From NCBI RefSeq assembly GCF_014207235.1, contig NZ_JACHDA010000004.1:298501-362500 (forward strand): a DNA stretch of 64,000 nucleotides, written 5' to 3'. The stretch comes from Sphingopyxis sp. JAI128 (lineage in GTDB: Bacteria > Pseudomonadota > Alphaproteobacteria > Sphingomonadales > Sphingomonadaceae). The position numbers were made by a program, and so were the translations under genes. Below the pieces are notes generated by a model. It was not told the origin of the DNA. It did no database searches and saw nothing but the letters and a program-made list of their open reading frames with translations. Every line of letters begins with the position of its first letter. Within the stretch, counting starts at the first letter, position 1. Positions 36,416 to 44,783 of the stretch are shown here, piece after piece.

Positions 36416-37266
36416 TGTTCGGTTCGTTCTTCCGCAATCCGGTGCGCCTGCTCGTCGCGGCCGTCGCCATCCTCGTCATCCTGTCGCAGTCGCTCGCGAT
36501 CGTGCCCGAAGACAAGCAGGCGCTGATCCTGCGCTTCGGCGAAATCGAGCGCACCGTGAACCGGTACAAGGCGAACGAGGATTTTGGCCGCTCGGGCGCC
36601 GGCCTTGTCCTGCGCGTGCCCTTCACCGATGGTATCCAGTATATCGACAAGCGCATCCTCGGCATCAACATGGAGCGCCAGCAGGTGCTCTCGACCGATC
36701 AGCAGCGGCTGCAGGTCGATGCCTTCGCGCGCTTCCGCATCACCAACCCGGTGCGCATGTACACCGCGATCCGCACCGAGGATAAGCTGCAGGCACAGCT
36801 CGCGACGATCCTCGGCTCGTCGTTGCGCAACGAACTGGGCAAGCGGACCTTTGCGACCCTGCTGTCGCCCGAACGCGGCGCGGTGATGGACAATATCCAG
36901 GTCGCACTGAACCGCGAGGCGAACAAATATGGCGCCGAGATCATCGACGTCAGGATCAAGCGCGCCGACCTGCCCGAAGGCGCGACGCTGATCGCGGCCT
37001 ATAACCGCATGCGCTCCGCGCGGCAGCAGGAAGCGATCTCGATCCGCGCCGAAGGGCAAAAGGAAGCACAGATCATCCGCGGCAACGCCGACGGCGAAGC
37101 GGCGCGCATCTATGCCGCCAGCTTCGGCAAGGACCCCGAATTCTATGATTTCTACCGTGCGATGCAAAGCTATCGGCAGACCTTCCTCGGCGAAAACAAC
37201 CAGGGCGGGACGTCGATCATCATGTCGGCGGATAATGAATATCTGAGGCGTTTCCGCGGAAATTGA
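36412..37266 (+). CDS. hflC: FtsH protease activity modulator HflC
   Basis: The 284-residue partner of HflK has one N-terminal transmembrane helix (VRLLVAAVAILVILSQSLAI) and an SPFH domain opening with VPEDKQALILRFGE. The C-terminal part has the typical RMRSARQQEAISIRAEGQ and the end phrase DPEFYDFYRAMQSYRQTF. GGGAGG at close spacing precedes the ATG, which overlaps the hflK stop. The two proteins act together at the inner membrane. Confidence 0.96.
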   Translation: MMFGSFFRNPVRLLVAAVAILVILSQSLAIVPEDKQALILRFGEIERTVNRYKANEDFGRSGAGLVLRVPFTDGIQYIDKRILGINMERQQVLSTDQQRLQVDAFARFRITNPVRMYTAIRTEDKLQAQLATILGSSLRNELGKRTFATLLSPERGAVMDNIQVALNREANKYGAEIIDVRIKRADLPEGATLIAAYNRMRSARQQEAISIRAEGQKEAQIIRGNADGEAARIYAASFGKDPEFYDFYRAMQSYRQTFLGENNQGGTSIIMSADNEYLRRFRGN

Positions 37267-37402
37267 CGATCGGGCCGGCGGACGGCGCGATGAACGGAAC
37301 CTTCAAGGCCCGTTCATGTTCAATCGCCGTTCAGCCAGCCCGCCGCAGACCGCCGCAGCCGGGGTTATCGAGTTTTTGGAAGAACGAAGAGGATTACCGA
37401 TC

Positions 37403-38896
37403 GTGCGTTATGTATATGGCATCACTTCGGCCTTGCTGGCGGGTGGCACCGCGCTGGCGCTGGTCACCCAGTCTCCCGTCGGCGCGCAGGTCGCGCAGAA
37501 CGAAAAGAGCGAGATGGCACGCGCCGTGCCGCGCGCCGGCGCCCCCGAAAGCTTCGCCGACCTTGTCGAACAGCTGCAGCCCGCGGTGGTCAACATCTCG
37601 ACCAAGCAGGAAGTGACGCTCGGCGTCCGGCTCAATCCCTTTGCCGGGACGCGCGAGCCGATCACGCAGGAACAGCAGGGCGGCGGCTCGGGCTTCCTGA
37701 TCTCGGCCGACGGCTATATCGTCACCAACAATCACGTCATTTCCGGCGGTCCGCGCGGCGAGGCAGTGAACGAAGTCACCGTCACGCTCACCAACCAGCG
37801 CGAATATAAGGCAAAGATCGTCGGCCGCGACGTCGCGTCGGACCTCGCGCTGCTCAAGATCGACGCGACCGGCATGCCCTTCGTCAAATTCGCCGACGGC
37901 AGCCCGGCGCGCGTCGGCGACTGGGTGGTCGCGATCGGCAACCCGCTCGGGCTCGGCTCGACGGTGACCGCAGGCATCATCTCGGCAGTCCAGCGCAATA
38001 TCGGCCAGGGCGGCGCCTATGACCGCTATATCCAGACCGACACCGCCATCAACCGCGGCAATTCGGGCGGCCCGCTGTTCGACCTGCAGGGCAATGTCGT
38101 CGGCATCAACAACATGCTGATTTCGCCCGTCGGCGCCAACATCGGCGTCAATTTCGCGATTCCCGCCGACGCCGCGATCCCCGTGATCGAAGCGCTGCGC
38201 GCCGGCGAAGCGCCGCAGCGCGGCTATCTGGGTATCGGCATCGCGCCGGTGACCGAGGACTTTGCCTCGGCGCTCGGCCTGCCCAAGGATCGCGGCGAAT
38301 TCGTCCAGCGCGTCGAACCGGGCCAGGCCGGCGAAAAGGCCGGGCTGAAGCGCGGCGACGTCGTGCTCAAGGTCAACGGCAAGGATGTGACGCCGCAGCA
38401 GACGCTGTCCTACATCGTCGCCAACACCAAACCGGGTACGCGCATCCCGCTCGAGGTCGTGCGCGACGGCAAGACGATGACGCTCAACGCCGTCGTCGGC
38501 ACGCGCCCGCCCGAAAGCGAACTCTCGGGCACGGATTTCGACCCCGAAGAAGAACAGACGATGCCCGAGGATCCGTCGGGCGCGCACGACGAGACGATCC
38601 AGAACAGCTTGGGCATGGCGGTGCAGCCGCTGACCCCCGACATCGCGCGCGCCGTCGGGATCGACGCGAGCAGCAAGGGACTGGTGATCGGCGCCGTGTC
38701 GGGGAACAGCGATGCCGGCCGCAAGGGCCTGCGCCGCGGCGACGCGATCCTGACCGCGAATCGCACGCCGGTGACGTCGAGCGAGGCGCTGGCAAAGGTG
38801 GTCGCCGATGCGAAGAAGGCGGGCCGCGACGCGGTGCTGCTCGAAATCCTGCGTCGCGGGGGCCCCTCGGCCTTCATCGCGATCCGCATCAAATAG
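37403..38896 (+). CDS. Do-family periplasmic serine protease/chaperone (DegP/MucD-like)
   Basis: The 497-residue protein has a signal peptide (YGITSALLAGGTALALVTQSPVGAQ) and a trypsin-like domain with the catalytic triad His111 (TNNHV), Asp147 (SDLALLKID) and Ser221 (GNSGGPLF), followed by two PDZ domains (about 300-390 and 415-497). It degrades or refolds damaged envelope proteins. The start is a GTG with GAGG upstream at long spacing; an ATG at 37316 would add 29 residues before the signal. It follows hflKC after 136 bases and is ended by a strong terminator. Confidence 0.93.
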   Translation: MRYVYGITSALLAGGTALALVTQSPVGAQVAQNEKSEMARAVPRAGAPESFADLVEQLQPAVVNISTKQEVTLGVRLNPFAGTREPITQEQQGGGSGFLISADGYIVTNNHVISGGPRGEAVNEVTVTLTNQREYKAKIVGRDVASDLALLKIDATGMPFVKFADGSPARVGDWVVAIGNPLGLGSTVTAGIISAVQRNIGQGGAYDRYIQTDTAINRGNSGGPLFDLQGNVVGINNMLISPVGANIGVNFAIPADAAIPVIEALRAGEAPQRGYLGIGIAPVTEDFASALGLPKDRGEFVQRVEPGQAGEKAGLKRGDVVLKVNGKDVTPQQTLSYIVANTKPGTRIPLEVVRDGKTMTLNAVVGTRPPESELSGTDFDPEEEQTMPEDPSGAHDETIQNSLGMAVQPLTPDIARAVGIDASSKGLVIGAVSGNSDAGRKGLRRGDAILTANRTPVTSSEALAKVVADAKKAGRDAVLLEILRRGGPSAFIAIRIK

Positions 38897-38920
38897 GTTC
38901 GGCGTCCGGCCGGCCCGACG

Positions 38921-38959
38921 AAAAGGGGCGCCGCGACCTTTGGGTCCGGCGCCCTTTTT
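38921..38959 (+). terminator. Intrinsic terminator after the Do protease
   Basis: An 8-base perfect stem GGGCGCCG/CGGCGCCC, extended by A-rich and T-rich flanks (AAAAG and CTTTTT), lies 25 bases after the protease stop. The five-T run follows the right arm directly. It separates the hflKC-protease genes from the VOC gene. Confidence 0.88.
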
Positions 38960-39017
38960 GTTGCGCCAGACGCTATATGTTCATATTATGTTCCCGGATA
39001 CCGAGTCGGGAGATGCG

Positions 39018-39389
39018 ATGATGATCGGTTATGTAACCTTGGGAACCCGCGACCTTGCCAAGGCGGCGGTATTTTACGACGCGATTGCGGCCGAGCTGGC
39101 CACGCCGCGCATGATGGAATTCGACGGCTTCATCGCGTGGGGCAAGCCCGGCGGCGGTGCGGGTATCGGCCTGACCAAGCCGTTCGACGGCAAGGAGGCG
39201 ACGGTCGGCAATGGTGTGATGGTCGCGCTGGAAGCGAAGGACAAGGACCAGGTCCATCGCCTCTACGACATCGCGCTCGCCCATGGCGGCACCTGCGAAG
39301 GCCCGCCCGGACCGCGCGGCGAGGGCTTTTACGCCGGTTATTTCCGCGACCCCGACGGCAACAAACTCAACGCCTTCGTCATGGGATGA
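39018..39389 (+). CDS. VOC (glyoxalase/bleomycin-resistance) family protein
   Basis: The 123-residue protein fits a single vicinal-oxygen-chelate fold: GYVTLGTRDLAKAAVFYDAI at the start and YAGYFRDPDGNKLNAFVMG at the end, with the metal-ligand-like residues of the family in reduced form. Members include glyoxalase I, dioxygenases and antibiotic-binding proteins, and this lineage is uncharacterised. Two adjacent ATGs are possible; GGGAG is placed well for the first. It is a lone gene between a terminator and a palindromic repeat. Confidence 0.85.
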   Translation: MMIGYVTLGTRDLAKAAVFYDAIAAELATPRMMEFDGFIAWGKPGGGAGIGLTKPFDGKEATVGNGVMVALEAKDKDQVHRLYDIALAHGGTCEGPPGPRGEGFYAGYFRDPDGNKLNAFVMG

Positions 39390-39426
39390 CGCCCGGCGGC
39401 ATTGGGGTTGGGAGGGGACGCTAATA

Positions 39427-39558
39427 TCCTCCCTGTGGCGAAGCCATGGGAGGGGGACCGCCGCCGCAGGCGATGGTGGAGGGGCCGCAGCCTCGCGCCA
39501 TAGCCCTTCAGTCGGCGCTTCGGGCTGCCACCTCCCCATGCCTGCGGGACAGGGAGGA
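39427..39558. repeat. 132-base palindromic element with 10-bp terminal inverted repeats
   Basis: The ends TCCTCCCTGT and ACAGGGAGGA are perfect reverse complements. Inside them CATGGGAGG and CCTCCCCATG form a second, one-base-imperfect pair, so almost the whole element could fold. No open frame fits and no target-site duplication is obvious. Sphingomonad genomes carry similar 'CTCCCTGT…ACAGGGAG' intergenic elements, as far as I recall. The rest of the 287-base gap shows nothing else until a GGAGG site for the next gene. Confidence 0.65.
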
Positions 39559-39676
39559 TTGATGTCCGCGACCGCTCGCCATCCGCCATTCTGCCGACAA
39601 CCCCGATCCCATTGCCAATTGCCTGTCCCGCCCCGCCACTCTAGACCTCACAGGAACCAGAAGTGGAGGACAGTGG

Positions 39677-41272
39677 GTGAGCGACGGCAGCGCGGTGAGC
39701 GAAATCTATATCGGCCTTGGCGGGGGCGGTGCGGCGGACGGGCCGCGGCAGTCGCTCGTACTCAAGCGTGCGAACCGTCACGGGCTGATCGCAGGCGCGA
39801 CCGGCACCGGCAAGACGGTGACGCTGCAAGGGCTGGCCGAAGGTTTTTCGGCGGTCGGCGTCCCGGTGTTCGTCGCCGACGTCAAGGGCGACCTTGCCGG
39901 CATGGCGATGGCGGGCAGCCCGATGGCGAAGGTTCACGAACCCTTTTCGAAACGCGCCGCCGAAATCGGCGATACCGAATGGGCGTACCGTGACAATCCG
40001 GTGATTTTCTGGGACTTGTTCGGCGAACAGGGGCATCCCGTCCGCACGACGATTTCGGAAATGGGGCCGCTGTTGCTGGCACGGCTGATGGGGCTGAACG
40101 AGGTGCAGGAGGGGGTGCTGGCGATTGCGTTCAGGGTCGCCGACGAACAGAATCTGCTGCTGCTCGACCTTGGCGATTTGCAGGCGATGCTCGTCTGGTG
40201 CGCCCAGAATGCCGACGAGCTGACGACCAAATATGGCAATGTGTCCAAGGCGACGGTGGGCACGATTCAGCGGCAATTGCTGACGCTCGAAAGCCAGGGC
40301 GGCGCGCATTTCTTTGGCGAACCCGCGCTCGACATCCACGACATGATCCGCTGCGACGACAATGGCCGCGGCTATGTCAACATCCTCGCCGCCGACAAGC
40401 TGATGGCGAGCCCCAAGCTCTATGCGACCTTCCTGCTCTGGCTGCTCAGCGAGATGTTCGAAACGCTGCCGGAGATTGGCGACCCCGACAAACCCAAGCT
40501 CGTCTTCTTCTTTGACGAGGCGCATCTGCTGTTCGACGACGCGCCGCCCGCGCTGACCGAAAAGATCGAACAGGTCGTGCGCCTGATCCGTTCGAAGGGC
40601 GTCGGCGTCTATTTTGTCACGCAAAATCCGATCGACATTCCCGAAGATGTCGCGGGCCAGCTCGGCAACCGCGTTCAGCACGCGCTGCGCGCCTTTACCC
40701 CGCGCGACCAGAAAGCGGTCAAGGCCGCTGCCGACACCTTCCGCCCCAATCCCAAGATCGATGTCGCGCGCGAGATTACCGAGCTCAAGGTCGGCGAGGC
40801 GCTGGTGTCGCTGTTGATGCCCGACGGCGCGCCGTCGCCGGTCGAGCGCACGTTGATCAAGCCGCCCTGCTCACGCGCCGGGCCGCTCGACGCCAAGGAG
40901 CGCGCGATCATCAAGTCGATTTCGCCGGTCGAGGGCAAATATGACACCGCGGTCGACCGCGAGAGCGCCGAGGAATTGCTCGCGATGAAGGCCGATCAGG
41001 CGCAGGCCGCGGCGATCGAGGCGAAGGCGCAGGCCGAGGCTGACAAGCAGGCGGCGGTCGCGGCCAAGGAAGCGGCGAAGGTGAAAGCCGCTGAAGAGCG
41101 CGAGCGGCTGCGGCTGGAAAAGGCCGCGGCGCGCGAAGCTGCGAAGCCGTCGATGACCGAAAAGATGGTGCAGTCGGCGGCGCGCTCGGCGGCAACGAGC
41201 ATCGGGCGGCAGGTCGCGGGCAAGCTCGGCGGCCAGCTGATGCGCGGCATCTTGGGTAGCCTGTTCAAATGA
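39677..41272 (+). CDS. HerA-like/DUF853 P-loop ATPase
   Basis: The 531-residue protein has Walker A GATGTGKT (residues 40-47), Walker B in [14 protein letters not shown] and the sensor-like [14 protein letters not shown], matching the DUF853/YjgR branch of the HerA-FtsK superfamily. These are proposed DNA-translocating helicases but the cellular role is not established. The C-terminus (about 430-500) is an Ala/Lys/Glu-rich coiled coil, followed by a Gly-rich tail. The GTG start has GGAGG at spacing seven. No NurA nuclease or other defence partner is adjacent. Confidence 0.9.
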   Translation: MSDGSAVSEIYIGLGGGGAADGPRQSLVLKRANRHGLIAGATGTGKTVTLQGLAEGFSAVGVPVFVADVKGDLAGMAMAGSPMAKVHEPFSKRAAEIGDTEWAYRDNPVIFWDLFGEQGHPVRTTISEMGPLLLARLMGLNEVQEGVLAIAFRVADEQNLLLLDLGDLQAMLVWCAQNADELTTKYGNVSKATVGTIQRQLLTLESQGGAHFFGEPALDIHDMIRCDDNGRGYVNILAADKLMASPKLYATFLLWLLSEMFETLPEIGDPDKPKLVFFFDEAHLLFDDAPPALTEKIEQVVRLIRSKGVGVYFVTQNPIDIPEDVAGQLGNRVQHALRAFTPRDQKAVKAAADTFRPNPKIDVAREITELKVGEALVSLLMPDGAPSPVERTLIKPPCSRAGPLDAKERAIIKSISPVEGKYDTAVDRESAEELLAMKADQAQAAAIEAKAQAEADKQAAVAAKEAAKVKAAEERERLRLEKAAAREAAKPSMTEKMVQSAARSAATSIGRQVAGKLGGQLMRGILGSLFK

Positions 41273-41323
41273 GCGACGCAGCGACGATAGCGCTGAGCCT
41301 CGCTGCTGTCGCCGACCCTTGCG

Positions 41324-41950
41324 TCATGCCCGATGTGCCCGAACGCTCAGCCATTCATCGCCGGGCCTTCCGATGCACCGGCGTATCTCGTCGACGATCC
41401 AGCCGGCGTCCGTGACTGCGGATCGCAGGGCGGGCTCGCGCCAGTAGGTTTCGACGTAACGCCGGGGTGCTGCCGCGCTGCCCTCCGTGGATATGGTCTC
41501 GCCGTCCCCCTCTCGAACCGAGACGTGGAGTCGGCCATCGGTGCGGGTTGCCGCGGCAAGCCGCCCAAGCAACGTGCCGAAATCCGCGCGCGCGACGTGG
41601 ATCAGGCAGGCGCACGCCCAGACCGCGTCATAGGGTGCACCGGGATGCTCGGGGTCGGCGAGGTTGTCGTTCAGCGGGTCGAGCTGGTCGGCATCGTACC
41701 CACCCTTGCGAAGCAGGTCGACGAAACCCTGCGCAATGTCGGTGCGCCGGACGCTCAGCCCCCGCTCCTCGAGCGCGAAGGCATCGCGTCCGCCGCCGCT
41801 TCCGATCTCCAGCACCCGGCCCGATCCCCCGAGCCCGGTCACGAAGGCATCGATCTCCGCTGCGACCCATTCGGGCATCGCCGCGGCCTCCGCGGCATAT
41901 TCCGCTGCGACCGCATCATAGGACCGCACGGTGTCCCGATCGGTGCTCAT
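41324..41950 (-). CDS. SAM-dependent class I methyltransferase
   Basis: The 208-residue protein has motif I VLEIGSGGGRDAFALE (about residues 45-60), an acidic residue after strand two (RRTDIA), and the motif IV region YDAVWACACLIHV. It ends with a short basic tail. The substrate is unknown; UbiE/Methyltransf_11-type enzymes act on many small molecules. GGAG precedes the ATG. It is divergent from the P450 gene with a 125-base promoter gap, and converges with the HerA-like gene. Confidence 0.88.
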   Translation of the reverse strand: MSTDRDTVRSYDAVAAEYAAEAAAMPEWVAAEIDAFVTGLGGSGRVLEIGSGGGRDAFALEERGLSVRRTDIAQGFVDLLRKGGYDADQLDPLNDNLADPEHPGAPYDAVWACACLIHVARADFGTLLGRLAAATRTDGRLHVSVREGDGETISTEGSAAAPRRYVETYWREPALRSAVTDAGWIVDEIRRCIGRPGDEWLSVRAHRA

Positions 41951-42075
41951 CCTGGCGCTCCTCTCCCGGTGGTTGGTGACGTCGCGGGTGACGGTGTTTC
42001 TCCGCCATCGGCTCGGGACATTACCGCCCTCCGTAGTGGCTCGACAAGCGCCCCGCGTTGCGGCAGCTTCGTTGC

Positions 42076-43362
42076 ATGACAAAACCTATATTGCCTGGAG
42101 AGGTAGCCGCCGCCGTCGTGGACCCCGTCGCATATGGCCAATGGGACCCGCTGCACCGCCAGCTCGCCTGGGCGCGCGCGAACGCGCCGCTGGCAATCGC
42201 GGAGAATCCCGATCACGACCCCTTCTGGCTGGTGACGCGACACGCCGACATCATGGCGATCAGCCGCGACCCCCAGCGATTCGCGAACGGCATCCGTCCG
42301 ACCGTGCTGACCAACCGCGACGGCGAGGCGATCGCGCGCGCCGCGACGCCGAACAACGACGGCCATCTGATCCGCTCGCTGGTGCAGATGGATGCGCCCG
42401 ACCACATGAAATACCGCTTGCTCACCCAGAGCTGGTTCATGCCCAAGAATCTGAAGATCGTCGAAGATCGCATCCGGACGCTGGCCCGCGAGACGGTCGA
42501 TGCGATGCTCGCCGCGGGGCCCGAATGCGACTTTGCGCGCGACGTCGCGGCGCATTATCCGCTCCGCGTCATCATGGACATATTGGGCGTGCCGCCCGAG
42601 GACGAACCGCGCATGCTGATGCTGACGCAGCAGCTGTTCGGCTCGACCGACCCCGAGCTCAATCGAAGCAGGGAAGCGATCACCAGCGCCGAGCAGGCGA
42701 TCGCGATGCTCCATCATGTCATCGCCGATTTCGAAAATTATTTCGGCGCCCTGACCGCCGATCGCCGCGCTAACCCGCGCGAGGATATCGCGACGGTGAT
42801 CGCGAACGCGATGGTCGGCGGCGAACAGATCCCCGACCGCGAACTCGCCGGCTATTATATGATCATCGCGACGGCGGGGCACGACACGACGAGCGCATCG
42901 ACCGCGGGCGCCATCATGGAATTGGCGAAAAATCCCGCGCTTTTCGAGCGGTTTCGCGATGCGCAAAGCGACAAGGCGGGGCTGATCGAAGAGGCGATCC
43001 GCTGGACCACCCCGGTCCAGCATTTCATGCGTAGCGCAAAGGAAGATGTCGAAATCGGCGGCCAGACGATCCGCGCGGGCGATTGGCTGATGCTGAACTA
43101 TGTTTCCGCCAACCGCGACGAGGGCGTATTCGGCGACCCCTTTGCCTTCGACCCCGACCGTGAGAAGAATCAGCAGATCGCCTTCGGCTTCGGCGCGCAT
43201 GTTTGTCTCGGCCAGCATCTCGCGCGCATGGAAATGCGCATCCTGATGGAGGAATTGCTCCCGCGGCTGGCGCGCCTCGAAATGGCCGGCGAACCGGCGC
43301 GGGTCGAATCGGTGTTCGTCGGCGGGCTCAAGCGCCTGCCGATCCGGTTCGACGTGCGATAG
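42076..43362 (+). CDS. Cytochrome P450
   Basis: The 428-residue soluble P450 has the oxygen-binding helix AGHDTT, the ExxR motif in IEEAIRW and the heme-binding loop FGFGAHVCLGQHLAR with Cys377 as the iron ligand. It lacks a membrane anchor, as is usual for bacterial class I P450s, which take electrons from a ferredoxin. The style (HDTTSASTAGAIMELAKNP) resembles CYPs of sphingomonads and mycobacteria acting on terpenes, sterols or fatty acids, but the substrate is unknown. No ferredoxin or reductase is adjacent. The ATG has no clear ribosome binding site; an upstream in-frame ATG at 42058 exists. Confidence 0.95.
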   Translation: MTKPILPGEVAAAVVDPVAYGQWDPLHRQLAWARANAPLAIAENPDHDPFWLVTRHADIMAISRDPQRFANGIRPTVLTNRDGEAIARAATPNNDGHLIRSLVQMDAPDHMKYRLLTQSWFMPKNLKIVEDRIRTLARETVDAMLAAGPECDFARDVAAHYPLRVIMDILGVPPEDEPRMLMLTQQLFGSTDPELNRSREAITSAEQAIAMLHHVIADFENYFGALTADRRANPREDIATVIANAMVGGEQIPDRELAGYYMIIATAGHDTTSASTAGAIMELAKNPALFERFRDAQSDKAGLIEEAIRWTTPVQHFMRSAKEDVEIGGQTIRAGDWLMLNYVSANRDEGVFGDPFAFDPDREKNQQIAFGFGAHVCLGQHLARMEMRILMEELLPRLARLEMAGEPARVESVFVGGLKRLPIRFDVR

Positions 43363-43443
43363 GCCGACGCCTCTGGCAGGTGGAATGATGGAACATAGCG
43401 CGCGGCGCGTGCGTTCCCTATCCGACTGTAAAAGGAACCTGCC

Positions 43444-43674
43444 ATGTCTCTCCTCAAAAAGGCCGCGATTTCGTTCGCGGCGACTTCTATGATCGTCACC
43501 CCGGTGGTTGCTTCGGCCGCCCCCGCCATCAACGCGAGCGCGGTAAGCGCGACCGAAGACGCGAGCGAACTCGAAGGCGCAAGCTGGATTGCGATTGTCC
43601 TCGGCTTGGCGATTATCGCCGGCGGAATCTGGCTGGTGATCGACGATAACGACGACGAGCCGGTCAGCCCCTGA
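43444..43674 (+). CDS. Small secreted or membrane protein of unknown function
   Basis: The 76-residue product starts after an excellent AAAAGGA site and has a signal-like N-terminus (LLKKAAISFAATSMIVTPVVASA), then a transmembrane helix (WIAIVLGLAIIAGGIWLVI) and a strongly acidic tail DDNDDEPVSP. It resembles small sphingomonad proteins of unknown role. It stands alone between the P450 gene and a convergent thioesterase gene. The tail suggests exposure to the periplasm or cytoplasm depending on whether the first segment is cleaved. Confidence 0.72.
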   Translation: MSLLKKAAISFAATSMIVTPVVASAAPAINASAVSATEDASELEGASWIAIVLGLAIIAGGIWLVIDDNDDEPVSP

Positions 43675-43675
43675 C

Positions 43676-43692
43676 CCCGCTGAAAGGGCGGG
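43676..43692. terminator. Weak hairpin between convergent genes
   Basis: CCCGC and GCGGG flank a seven-base loop, between the small protein stop and the thioesterase stop. The stem is only five bases and has no T-run on the plus strand, so termination is a weak guess. Confidence 0.3.
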
Positions 43693-43695
43693 ACG

Positions 43696-44106
43696 CTAAA
43701 GCTTTTCGCCCGGAAAGAAGCGCGCGACGACTTCGCTAGCCAGCCGCGCCGGGCGGAGCGTTTCGGCGTCGATGCAGCACCAGCTCGACTTCACTTCGGC
43801 CAGCACCTCTTCGCCGCGCTTGATGATCGTTTCGTAAAAGGCGCGCGCACCCTGCACCCTTTCGAGGATCACGGTCGCGATGACCTCGTCGTCGAGGAAA
43901 GCGGGGCGGCGATAGGTGATCTCGTGCTTCAGCGCGACCCACAGATGCGCCGCGACCGCGTCGGGTGGCGCGATGTGGCGCCAGTGCGACAGCACCGCTT
44001 CCTGCACCCAGCTCAAATAATGGGCGTTGTTCACATGTCCCATGAAATCGATCTGGTCGGCGCCAACGGCGATAGTATGGTCGTGCGGAAGCGATGTAGC
44101 GGTCAT
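43696..44106 (-). CDS. Acyl-CoA thioesterase, 4-hydroxybenzoyl-CoA/YbgC type
   Basis: The 136-residue hot-dog-fold protein has the active-site region ADQIDFMGHVNNAHYLSWVQEA, with the Asp-x-x-(x)-His-Val-N pattern of the 4HBT/YbgC branch, and a typical YRRPAFLDDEVIA strand. It hydrolyses acyl-CoA thioesters; chain preference cannot be told. Length fits the family. It is convergent with the small membrane protein and codirectional with queF after 87 bases. Confidence 0.88.
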   Translation of the reverse strand: MTATSLPHDHTIAVGADQIDFMGHVNNAHYLSWVQEAVLSHWRHIAPPDAVAAHLWVALKHEITYRRPAFLDDEVIATVILERVQGARAFYETIIKRGEEVLAEVKSSWCCIDAETLRPARLASEVVARFFPGEKL

Positions 44107-44165
44107 AACGCTGACACTAATGTCAATATTCTGTGACGGAAAGATGAATTATCGATCATGTTAAG

Positions 44166-44185
44166 GCGGCACCCGCCGGTGCCGC
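44166..44185 (-). terminator. Hairpin after queF
   Basis: GCGGCA and TGCCGC form a perfect six-base stem around an eight-base loop, nine bases beyond the queF stop codon on its strand. The sequence after the stem is CTTAA rather than a long T-run, so it may be a weak terminator. Confidence 0.45.
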
Positions 44186-44193
44186 TTGTCCTA

Positions 44194-44664
44194 TCAGCCC
44201 CGCCCGCGGTACGGGGCAACGCCCTGGTCGGGCAGCCACAGGCCAGCGGGCGGCGCGCCCGATTGCCAGAAAACGTCGATCGGAATCCCCCCGCGCGGAT
44301 ACCAATAGCCTCCGATGCGCAGCCATTGGGGCTGCATTTCGTCGAACAGGCGGCGTCCGATGCCGACGGTGCAATCCTCGTGGAACCCCGCATGGTTGCG
44401 AAAGGAGCCGAGAAACAGTTTCAGGCTCTTCGATTCGACGATCGTGTCGCCCGGCGCATAATCGATGACGAGATGCGCAAAATCGGGCTGGCCGGTGACG
44501 GGACAGAGCGAAGTGAACTCGGGCGCGGCAAAGCGGACGAGATACAGCTCGCCGGCGCGCGGGTTGGGAACATAGTCGAGCACCGCGGCCTCGGGCGCGA
44601 CGGGCAGTTCGCTCGATTGGCCGAGATGTTTGGGCGCGAGCGGGGTAGGGCTGGAATCGGTCAT
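44194..44664 (-). CDS. queF: preQ1 synthase (NADPH-dependent 7-cyano-7-deazaguanine reductase)
   Basis: The 156-residue type I QueF reduces preQ0 to preQ1 in queuosine biosynthesis. The catalytic Cys54 lies in [13 protein letters not shown] with Asp61 seven residues later, and the QueF motif ESKSLKLFL is at about 77-85, with FHEDC after it. The length is right for the unimodular type. Other queuosine genes are not in the window. No preQ1 riboswitch was recognised in the 119-base upstream gap, which is shared with the divergent membrane protein gene. Confidence 0.96.
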   Translation of the reverse strand: MTDSSPTPLAPKHLGQSSELPVAPEAAVLDYVPNPRAGELYLVRFAAPEFTSLCPVTGQPDFAHLVIDYAPGDTIVESKSLKLFLGSFRNHAGFHEDCTVGIGRRLFDEMQPQWLRIGGYWYPRGGIPIDVFWQSGAPPAGLWLPDQGVAPYRGRG

Positions 44665-44783
44665 GGAAAGCCTCTAGTGCGCAGCGCGGCCGATGTCACC
44701 GCCGACATATCGGACTCGGCCGGGTTCAGGGTCGATTCAGCGGCCCCGGCCCAGCAGGAATGATTCGGGATCGCTAAAGCAGA

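Noticed and set aside
39677..41272. HerA-like ATPase as part of a defence system.
   Set aside because: No nuclease, SIR2, NurA or other partner is adjacent, and the DUF853 type is common in genomes without a known defence role.
44665..44783. A preQ1 riboswitch upstream of queF.
   Set aside because: I could not find a preQ1-like stem-loop with an A-rich tail in the 119-base gap.
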